From positions 1-39,322 of the forward strand of contig REEI01000065.1 in NCBI GenBank assembly GCA_007695145.1: a stretch of DNA of 39,322 nucleotides. The letters are read 5' to 3'. How positions within the stretch are numbered: the stretch's first letter is position 1; every line of letters begins with the position of its first letter. Below, in pieces: positions 16,401 through 22,831 of this stretch. A program made the translations under genes and the position numbers. The stretch comes from Saprospirales bacterium. Its GTDB lineage: Bacteria; Bacteroidota; Bacteroidia; Chitinophagales; Saprospiraceae. Under the pieces are notes generated by a model. That model was given only the letters and a program-made list of their open reading frames with translations. It made no database searches and was not told the DNA's origin.

Positions 16401-16731
16401 CCCTCTGGTCATTTATAAAATGGAAGCCTACAACCTTTTCGAAGAATTCATCCACAAAGTCAATCAGGATGTAACCTCTTACTTACTCGAGGGCAGAATT
16501 CAGCTCAGGGGTGAAGGAGATATCAGAGAAGCTGAACAGGAGAAAACTGATTTCAGTAAGGCACAGACCAACAGAAGCCCTGAAGAAGAAGCTATGCGCA
16601 GGGCAGCAATGGGCGCCGGAGGCAGACGAAAAGTAGAAACAGTCGTCAGAACGGAAGAAAAAGTGGGAAGAAACGACCCCTGTCCCTGCGGCAGCGGTAA
16701 AAAATTCAAACATTGTCACGGAAGGTCGTGA
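13411..16731 (+). CDS. secA: Preprotein translocase ATPase SecA
   Basis: SecA drives protein export through SecYEG by ATP hydrolysis. The protein has about 1,106 residues, usual for Bacteroidota SecA, which is longer than in E. coli because of insertions near residues 55-105 and in the preprotein-binding region. Visible motifs are the Walker A [9 protein letters not shown] (about 193-201), [20 protein letters not shown] (about 300-319), [27 protein letters not shown], and the C-terminal zinc-binding [17 protein letters not shown]. The frame is open further upstream, but the ATG at 13411 gives the conserved [20 protein letters not shown] start and lies just after the promoter box. It feeds the many Sec-dependent T9SS and lipoprotein substrates in this window. 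Confidence 0.98.
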   Translation: [1106 protein letters not shown]

Positions 16732-16757
16732 CCTTAATCTAATCAATATTCAAGCCA

Positions 16758-17489
16758 ATGGTCAAATATTTCTTTTTTCTTTTTGCAGCTGGTTCGTTTT
16801 TGTTGACGCTCAGTTCTTGTTCACAAAAAGTACAGGGGGTGGTGCAACCCGGATACGAATGGCATGATACAGATCATCTTCAAAGTGGTACCCATGCCTA
16901 CTCCATCCGCTTCCATCGCACCGGGTATGATGCCCGCGATATGGGAGAATTGATCATGCAAATCTCACATCAGGGAGATACCATGATTTTGGTCAGAGAT
17001 GTAATTCGGGCTGGTACCCAGTTTACAGATACACTCGTCACCGAATTTCCAGGCCTAATGCCTATTCGCTTTGTCTCTAATCAGGCAGATCGCCTCAATC
17101 GCTACTCAATAAGTGATGGAGTATTGCAGGGTTCAGTATCCTACTCCAATATAGGTGAAGGTCTTGAGTATACGAGGACTTTCGATCGTCCATTTTTTGA
17201 TCTGACCACTTTGGGCCTCGTATTGGGAGGAGTCAATCATCCGAGCCTGGAATCCCACTCCATTAAGTTTTTTGATCCTGAAACCACTGAGTTTACACAA
17301 TTAGAAATTCATTCTGTTGAACGCGAGCAAATTGAATCTGCAAACGGCACAAAGTATAGCTGCAATGTATTCAGAGGAAAGGTCAATCAGGCCAATACGG
17401 CCATTTGGATCGATCGCAGCTCAGGTAAACTGATCAAGACTTATACCGAAATGCCCGCCAATATGGCAATGGAGATGAGATTGAAGTAG
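16758..17489 (+). CDS. Hypothetical lipoprotein (DUF3108-like)
   Basis: The 243-residue protein starts with a lipoprotein signal (LLTLSSC, C21). The mature part is beta-rich; its end, NTAIWIDRSSGKLIKTYTEM, resembles the C-terminal strand of DUF3108-type outer-membrane-associated proteins. It begins 26 bases after secA and may be in the same transcript. No catalytic motif is seen, and the family assignment is tentative. Confidence 0.7.
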   Translation: MVKYFFFLFAAGSFLLTLSSCSQKVQGVVQPGYEWHDTDHLQSGTHAYSIRFHRTGYDARDMGELIMQISHQGDTMILVRDVIRAGTQFTDTLVTEFPGLMPIRFVSNQADRLNRYSISDGVLQGSVSYSNIGEGLEYTRTFDRPFFDLTTLGLVLGGVNHPSLESHSIKFFDPETTEFTQLEIHSVEREQIESANGTKYSCNVFRGKVNQANTAIWIDRSSGKLIKTYTEMPANMAMEMRLK

Positions 17490-17527
17490 GTCCCCTGAGT
17501 AAATGATAACTTCAATAAAATCAGGAG

Positions 17528-18157
17528 TTAAAGGCGAGTTGTCTTTTTCCTTTGTTGGATAGCATATGCAATCAATATGCTACCAATTAAACTTGGCATC
17601 AACCATACCATTAAAGCAGGCAAAAAGTGGATGTTGACAGCTGCAAAGGCCGTAAAGGCAGCGATCAATCCACCACCCATTTTGTTGATGTGTTGGAATA
17701 TTCGCTTCCCGGGTGTCCTGCCCGGATTATTCCTCCAATCTGCCAGGGTCATTAGACTTTGGATAATTCCAAATACAATCAGAATAGCCGCCATTGCCCA
17801 TAGGTTCTTAATAAATAGGGAAACAGCAGTCCCAATCATCAATAGTGAAATTAACATCCCCAAAAAAGAATAATACCTCCACCACTTTTCCAATATTTTA
17901 GGAGACCTGAAGGTGAAGATCAACTTTCCTCCAAGAATCATGTAAAGTGTAAAGAGTGCAATTGGAAATAAAAACGGCGAGAATCTGATTATATTCAGCA
18001 AAAGAGCCGATATTAATGAAATGAGCATACCGTAGAAAAATACGTCGCCAGCTCTGCTGTGTAAACCCTTTTTCTTTCTGGCTAAACTCGCCAATAGCCC
18101 GCCAAATAAGCCGGCCAAACCACTGGCAATATGCAAAAGTAAAATGCCTTGTTCCAT
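17528..18157 (-). CDS. Integral membrane protein (DUF2306-like)
   Basis: The 209-residue protein has six or seven hydrophobic segments. The N-terminus LLLHIASGLAGLFGGLLASL, then KKKGLHSRAGDVFFYGM, matches the pattern of DUF2306-like proteins: a His in the first helix and 'H.raG' at the start of the second. Function unknown. It is transcribed divergently from a membrane LytTR regulator with 158 bases between them, which suggests control by that regulator. Confidence 0.75.
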   Translation of the reverse strand: MEQGILLLHIASGLAGLFGGLLASLARKKKGLHSRAGDVFFYGMLISLISALLLNIIRFSPFLFPIALFTLYMILGGKLIFTFRSPKILEKWWRYYSFLGMLISLLMIGTAVSLFIKNLWAMAAILIVFGIIQSLMTLADWRNNPGRTPGKRIFQHINKMGGGLIAAFTAFAAVNIHFLPALMVWLMPSLIGSILIAYAIQQRKKTTRL

Positions 18158-18173
18158 AATTTTTTATTTTTTG

Positions 18174-18181
18174 CAAAGATG
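18174..18181 (-). promoter_or_regulatory. Possible -7 box CATCTTTG
   Basis: On the minus strand, CATCTTTG lies 16 bases upstream of the membrane protein's ATG at 18157 and matches TAnnTTTG except for the first base. A leader this short is usual for simple promoters. Confidence 0.35.
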
Positions 18182-18315
18182 ATATCCCACTCCCTTAGTT
18201 TCTAAATGAAATACACCAGTAACAAGGTTTTGGGACGAATAACAAGCCCGGTGATTACTGAGCTTTAGAATTTCTTATCATTTCTTATTCAGATTTCTCT
18301 CTACCCATTACTTTT

Positions 18316-19185
18316 ATGAAAAAAATAATGGGAATTCTATCAAAGCCTCACCCCATCATTCTGGAAAATAGCAGTAATTGGAAGTCTGTCATTTGGACAG
18401 GGGTGTTTGTATTCCTCTTCTTATTGATTTTTCAGCCATTTGGATTAGCAGCTTTGAAATCCGGGAAAATTCTTTTGCTTCTGGGATATGGCTTTATCAC
18501 TTCTGCGATCGTATGGCTGTTCAATTTCCCGTTTCAACGTCTATTTCCCGCACTATTTGACGAAAAAAACTGGAAGCTTTGGAATGAACTAACCTTCAGC
18601 TCGGCCATCGTTTTTTCAATAGCCGCTGCGAATTGGATTTACACTGCAATACTTGGATTTTTAGATCACTCACTCTATAGCTTTTTATCAGCTATGCTTT
18701 GGACTTTTTCACTAGGTGTTTTTCCCATTGCTATTGGCATCATCCTGGGGAATTATGTTAAAATGGAACGCAATCTAAAAGAAGCTAAGAAGATACTGGC
18801 CGGCAAAAATTTGAATAGATCCCGGTTTGAGCTAGCCACTGATGCAAATGGGATAGCGGTTCTCGATCTTAATGGAAATGAAGTCTTAAAGGTGAATGCT
18901 GCTGAAATCATCCGGCTTGAAGCCGCTGGAAATTATGTAGTGTTTCACTATTTTCACCAGGGAAAGCCGGAGAAAACACTCATTCGAAATAGCCTAAAAA
19001 AGTTATTGGATCAACTGTCGCCAAGCGCCTTGATAATCCAAACCCACCGATCACATTGTGTGAATGTTGATTTTATTGAAAGTGTGAGTGGGAATGCACA
19101 GGGCTTGCTGATAAGTCTTAAGGGAGTGAATGATGTCGTGCCAGTTTCCAGGAATTTTATCGCGCCATTAAAAGAAATGATCTAA
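18316..19185 (+). CDS. LytTR-family DNA-binding protein with membrane domain
   Basis: The 289-residue protein has four transmembrane segments in its first 155 residues (from SVIWTGVFVFLFLLIFQPFG) and a C-terminal LytTR domain (about 185-289). LytTR signs are IIRLEAAGNYVVFHYFHQGK, then IRNSLKKLLDQL, FIQTHRSHCVNV-like wording (IIQTHRSHCVNVDFIESV) and VVPVSRNF near the end. Such Bacteroidota proteins combine a membrane sensor with a DNA-binding output and lack the usual receiver domain. The divergently transcribed DUF2306-like gene is a natural target. Confidence 0.88.
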   Translation: MKKIMGILSKPHPIILENSSNWKSVIWTGVFVFLFLLIFQPFGLAALKSGKILLLLGYGFITSAIVWLFNFPFQRLFPALFDEKNWKLWNELTFSSAIVFSIAAANWIYTAILGFLDHSLYSFLSAMLWTFSLGVFPIAIGIILGNYVKMERNLKEAKKILAGKNLNRSRFELATDANGIAVLDLNGNEVLKVNAAEIIRLEAAGNYVVFHYFHQGKPEKTLIRNSLKKLLDQLSPSALIIQTHRSHCVNVDFIESVSGNAQGLLISLKGVNDVVPVSRNFIAPLKEMI

Positions 19186-19276
19186 AAGATACCTGCTGCG
19201 GGTCATGGTGCTGTTTACCACTTGAAACTAATCTCTCCCAAAGGAACATAAACTTAAGTCGTTTTTTACCCTTTTG

Positions 19277-19402
19277 ATGAATTGGATTACCGAGCAGTTT
19301 CAACGAATTGATTCTTATGATGAACTGGCTGAAATGTGCTGCAAAAAAGTGGAATTAATTCCCTTCTTTGCACAACTGCATCGACAGACCACAAATGGTT
19401 AA
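19277..19402 (+). CDS. Possible small protein, 41 aa
   Basis: An ATG frame encodes MNWITEQFQRIDSYDELAEM followed by CCKKVELIPFFAQLHRQTTNG and a stop. The composition looks like a helical protein rather than random translation. No known small-protein family is recognised. It sits between the LytTR gene and the convergent NHL gene. It could be a remnant of a larger gene or noise. Confidence 0.3.
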   Translation: MNWITEQFQRIDSYDELAEMCCKKVELIPFFAQLHRQTTNG

Positions 19403-19407
19403 ATCTC

Positions 19408-20262
19408 TTACCTCCTTTTGAAAACAACAATGGACTGACTACCATGGTTACCAGCAAATAACTCATTGCCGTTTCTAATTACTGAAGTCGGATTTTGCAG
19501 CCGGCCTTCAAGGATTTGCTTTAATTCACCCTCTCTGCTGTATAGAAGGATTCTGTGATTTTCAAAATCTGTGGCAATAATGTACTCCTCATCGACAAAT
19601 AGCCCTATAACCCCTTTTATACCTTCCTCTTCGCCCAGGCTTAGCACTTGATCGTTTTCTTCATTAAATACCTGAATCCTGTTATTGTAGGCATCCGCAA
19701 CATATAATCTTTCTCCGAAAAACCTCACCTGGGTTGGGTGGTTGAATTCTCCGGGACCTGTGCCTTCTCTTCCAAAGGTCCTATCCTGATGATCTGAAAT
19801 GAGAATTATTCTGTGCCCATAAAAATCTGAAACGGCCATTCGATCGCCCTTTACATCCACACCGGCAGGAGAGTCGGGATGTTGAGGCAGCGGGATTGCT
19901 ATGCGATCCTCTCCACTGACAAAAACGGCCCGGTCGGCTCCAAACTCAGCTACATAGAGTATACCATCGCGATAAGACAGGTGCATAGGGCGACGAAAAA
20001 CATCAACCTCTTCAACTATTTCGCCATTTCTGTCGATTCTCAAAAGGCGGTTGTTGTCCCCATCTGAAACCCAAAAAACATCTGTTTCCTCTTCGTACTC
20101 TATACCTGAAATACCGACATCCATCAGTTGGATTTCCCGATAAAATTCCCATTCAGAGTTGGGGTTTTTACAGGAAGAATGAGTGCCGAAAAGCATGAGG
20201 GCAAAACCCCACGAGAAAAACCAAATACCTACACTATGCTTCATGTTGCTGCTTGTGCTCAT
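19408..20262 (-). CDS. NHL-repeat (six-bladed propeller) lipoprotein
   Basis: The 284-residue protein has a lipoprotein signal ending HSSC. The ATG at 20244 (MKHSVGIWFF) is an equally good start, giving a shorter n-region. The mature part has repeated NHL-type blades: VFWVSDGDNNRLLRIDRNGE, MAVSDFYGHRIILISDHQ, LYVADAYNNRIQVFNEEND and IIATDFENHRILLYSREGEL. The GTGPGEFNHPTQV segment is the classic NHL connector. It is probably exposed in the periplasm or at the surface; the ligand is unknown. It lies downstream of the metal-related genes but is separated from them by three hairpins. Confidence 0.85.
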   Translation of the reverse strand: MSTSSNMKHSVGIWFFSWGFALMLFGTHSSCKNPNSEWEFYREIQLMDVGISGIEYEEETDVFWVSDGDNNRLLRIDRNGEIVEEVDVFRRPMHLSYRDGILYVAEFGADRAVFVSGEDRIAIPLPQHPDSPAGVDVKGDRMAVSDFYGHRIILISDHQDRTFGREGTGPGEFNHPTQVRFFGERLYVADAYNNRIQVFNEENDQVLSLGEEEGIKGVIGLFVDEEYIIATDFENHRILLYSREGELKQILEGRLQNPTSVIRNGNELFAGNHGSQSIVVFKRR

Positions 20263-20272
20263 TTGAGATCAA

Positions 20273-20359
20273 GGGTGGATGACTTATGATCCATCCTCAA
20301 TGGAATAAACTATACCATTGAGATAGCCGGCTTATCAGATATTCCTGACAAGCCGGCTA
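20273..20359. terminator. Three consecutive hairpins
   Basis: Three stems follow one another between two minus-strand genes: 20273-20280 with 20289-20296 (8 bp, one G-T pair), TCAATGG with CCATTGA (20297-20303, 20315-20321) and TAGCCGGCTT with AAGCCGGCTA (20324-20333, 20350-20359) with an inner TCAG/CTGA. The GC-rich stem, first met by transcription from the HMA gene, probably ends or stabilizes that transcript. No strong T-run follows. Confidence 0.55.
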
Positions 20360-20383
20360 ACCTCTTAGATTGTATTATTTAAA

Positions 20384-21004
20384 TCAACGTCTTGAAGGAC
20401 GATCGTATTTGCAGCAGTGGTGTAATTGTTGGTATGTTCTGTTTCGCGCTCTAACAAGTTCAGTGTCATGCCCAACAGCTGCCACGGCTTCATGGATCTC
20501 TTTCAATTTGGTGTCTGAAGCATCATAAATTACCTTGAGCAACTGGTCGTTTTCGTCCCAATTAGCTTCCTGAACGCCCTTGAGTGCCAATGCGGCCTTT
20601 TCGATTCGCTCCTTGCACATAGAGCAATTGCCATAAACCTGGATGACTGCCTCAATGATTCCAATCTCCTCTTCCGGATAATCTTCACGGTTTTCAAATC
20701 TATCTTCTGATCCGTCAGCCCTTTTCACCTCAACATAAATGACTGTGTAGCCTGCTCCGTCCACCAGATTCTTTACCATTGCAAAATCCATGTTTAATTC
20801 GGCGGGCACGGTATAGGTGAGTATGCCTTTTTTGAGATCGATTTCGATATTCTCAATCCCTTTTACTTCACTGAATTTTGCCTCCACTCCATGTGCGCAA
20901 AAAGCACATCCCATACCGTCAACTCTAACGGTGAAAGCATCACTTTGAGCATGAAGGCTGAGGGCTGTTAATGTTATAGTCAAAAAAATTATTAAAGATT
21001 TCAT
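20384..21004 (-). CDS. Periplasmic double HMA-domain protein (copper-type metal binding)
   Basis: The 206-residue protein has a signal peptide (TALSLHAQ) and two heavy-metal-associated domains. The first carries GMGCAFC (C33, C36) and the second GNCSMC (C127, C130). The C-terminus has a vicinal Cys pair in YQQLHHCCKYD (C197, C198). HMA domains bind Cu(I) or similar soft metals; the signal peptide places this one outside the cytoplasm, unlike CopZ chaperones. Similar two-domain proteins occur near metal efflux genes in Bacteroidota. It likely shares a transcript with the outer-membrane protein gene upstream (45-base gap). The metal is inferred. Confidence 0.85.
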   Translation of the reverse strand: MKSLIIFLTITLTALSLHAQSDAFTVRVDGMGCAFCAHGVEAKFSEVKGIENIEIDLKKGILTYTVPAELNMDFAMVKNLVDGAGYTVIYVEVKRADGSEDRFENREDYPEEEIGIIEAVIQVYGNCSMCKERIEKAALALKGVQEANWDENDQLLKVIYDASDTKLKEIHEAVAAVGHDTELVRARNRTYQQLHHCCKYDRPSRR

Positions 21005-21049
21005 GATTTTTAGTTTTTTGATTTAATGTTTTTAGTTGATTGATCACTT

Positions 21050-21826
21050 TTATAATAGTCTTCGGGCTCCTGCCATCAACCACCAATCCCTTTGATAGCC
21101 ACCATGCATCTGCTGGCTTACTGGGAATTGAAGGGAAGCCTCAAAAGTGTACCGTCCCCTTGCATATTGAATGCCCGGTGCAAGGTAGTACCCGTACTGC
21201 GACTCTCCTTCATGGGAGCCCATATTCATCCCCTCTGCTTCTAAGTATACATTGATCTGATTGACAGGAAAGCTTGGTTCCAGCAATGGAATGGATACTC
21301 CCAATTTGTAGGAGAGCGCATTTAAGTGGGAGTCCGAGGGAATCAGGTAATATCCTACTTCTGTCTGAATCCCCAGGCTCAAACTTTCATAAGCTGCAAG
21401 TCCTCCGATATAGGTTTTATAGTGTCCCATTCCAATGGTCGGGACTTTAAGATCTTTCCCGCTCGGAAACGTCTGCTTAACCTTTGCGGCTATTCGGGTT
21501 GTTTTTCCGAGGCCATCTTTTCGGTAAAACTGGTATTTTCCCATCAGAGCAAAATCACCAGGCTGGTGGCTGCCATATGTTCCTGAAATCACCCAGGGCA
21601 TTTCTACTCCCACAGCCAGGTCACTGCTGATGTTGTAATCAGCTTCGACTAACAAGTAGGAATAATTTCCCGATTCAAAATCGATGTAATTGTAGAGCGC
21701 TCTAACGGTCGATTCTCCCGAACCGAGCATTATGGGCTTGTCAAGCCTGATGGGAGGACCTTGACCCCAAAGGGAAAGACCGGAGACCATGATGCAGGTC
21801 AGCGATATAATTCTTGCAAAAATCAT
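21050..21826 (-). CDS. Outer-membrane beta-barrel protein, transporter-like
   Basis: The 258-residue protein has a signal peptide (GLSLWGQ) and then alternating amphipathic strands with many aromatic ends, such as YSYLLVEADYNISSDLAVGV, GDFALMGKYQFYRKD and RYTFEASLQFPVSQQ. It resembles the 'MetA-pathway/putative outer-membrane transporter' type barrels found beside metal-handling genes. It is placed directly upstream of the HMA gene on the same strand. The substrate is not known. Confidence 0.75.
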   Translation of the reverse strand: MIFARIISLTCIMVSGLSLWGQGPPIRLDKPIMLGSGESTVRALYNYIDFESGNYSYLLVEADYNISSDLAVGVEMPWVISGTYGSHQPGDFALMGKYQFYRKDGLGKTTRIAAKVKQTFPSGKDLKVPTIGMGHYKTYIGGLAAYESLSLGIQTEVGYYLIPSDSHLNALSYKLGVSIPLLEPSFPVNQINVYLEAEGMNMGSHEGESQYGYYLAPGIQYARGRYTFEASLQFPVSQQMHGGYQRDWWLMAGARRLL

Positions 21827-21896
21827 TGTTATTATTTTGAATTAGAACCAATGGATGTTAATCCATATAAAGATTTTGGGACTACGCAATCCAATA

Positions 21897-22062
21897 CTAG
21901 TGTTAAGTTAAGTGTGCTGTGTCGGTTAAGTCGGAGGTATTTTCTTTTTTTTCGAGGCGGAAAAACGCAGCATAGCATTAGCTACGTAAGGCTTTTCCAA
22001 CGAAGAAAAAAGAGGAAAGAGCAAGACTTGGGCTGACTAAAGTATACTTAACTTAGCACTAG
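21897..22062. repeat. MITE-like palindromic element, copy 1
   Basis: The ends are 17-bp inverted repeats with one mismatch: CTAGTGTTAAGTTAAGT at 21897-21913 and ACTTAACTTAGCACTAG at 22046-22062. The interior also folds (a T-rich arm at about 21940-21952 against an A-rich arm at about 22003-22012; GGAAAA against TTTTCC). The core 21953-22002, read on the minus strand, matches the core of the element at 27692-27847. No coding potential. It lies between two minus-strand genes of the metal cluster. Confidence 0.75.
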
Positions 22063-22100
22063 CTTGTTTACCTTTGTACCAAAAGGGAAAGGAAAGGTTT

Positions 22101-22550
22101 CTAACACAAAATAGCTTCGTGGATCAACCACAGTTTTCCTACTGCAGGAGGGGCTTTAAGAGAGCTAAAAGATATATCTTGTTTGACAGAGGCCTGCGAG
22201 AAAGTAGGACTGCTAGAAGCTGCCGCAGCCAGCATTAAATCCACCTCATTATCTGACATGGGAGCTATCTGAATCCTTGGAAAGTCTTCCTCAGCTTTTA
22301 ACAACTCATAGTAATCGCTGCAACAATCACTGCCCGGACTTTCGCAGCCGGATGCCATATCTCCATCCACTGCACAGCAAGCGGCATCCAAAGAGCAACT
22401 CTCATCGGAATCAGCACATGAACACTGTGGTTGGGAAAAAAGGGAAACGAGAACACCGTCATTTTCACATACGTGTATATGCATTCCTATTCCGGTAGTG
22501 GATACCAGAACTTGAAGAGAAAGTAGTATGTGAAAAAAAGACCTCGCCAT
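22101..22550 (-). CDS. Cys-rich HYC_CC_PP-type protein
   Basis: The 149-residue protein has an N-terminal signal-like helix, then HIHVCENDG and a Cys cluster (CSCADSDESC, ACCAVDG, DCCSDYY). The C-terminal part ends with APPAVGK. The order His/Cys, CC and PP fits the HYC_CC_PP family of small Bacteroidota proteins, often seen near copper or heavy-metal genes. It is probably periplasmic and metal-binding. It is upstream of the barrel and HMA genes on the same strand, with the palindromic element between. Confidence 0.7.
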   Translation of the reverse strand: MARSFFHILLSLQVLVSTTGIGMHIHVCENDGVLVSLFSQPQCSCADSDESCSLDAACCAVDGDMASGCESPGSDCCSDYYELLKAEEDFPRIQIAPMSDNEVDLMLAAAASSSPTFSQASVKQDISFSSLKAPPAVGKLWLIHEAILC

Positions 22551-22713
22551 AAGAGTTTATTCAACGTTTGATAACGAAGATTCCTTCAATTTAGTTTCCA
22601 ACTATTGATGTTACTTTCATTGCCTGGGTGATGTGAATGATGAATTTGGTGTGGCTTTTAAAAAGTTAATTTAAAATAATATTGAAAAAGATTTTTTAAT
22701 TGGTAAAAACTTG

Positions 22714-22721
22714 TATCTTTG
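22714..22721 (+). promoter_or_regulatory. -7 promoter box of the S8 protease gene (TATCTTTG)
   Basis: A perfect TAnnTTTG match, identical to the secA box, about 110 bases upstream of the ATG at 22832. It supports transcription of the frame starting at 22832 and so of the whole frameshifted gene. Confidence 0.55.
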
Positions 22722-22831
22722 GCTTCAATACTATTGCCCAAGGCCTAAGCACACTGTATTTTTGACTCCTAAATATTTTTCCTATTTCGGAGAACACTAA
22801 TTTTATTTTTAAACCTAATAAACATTTACGC

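Noticed and set aside
18090-18130. GCCAA-rich stretch resembling the heptamer repeat
   Set aside because: It lies in the coding part of the DUF2306-like gene, has no 7-base period and follows from codon content.
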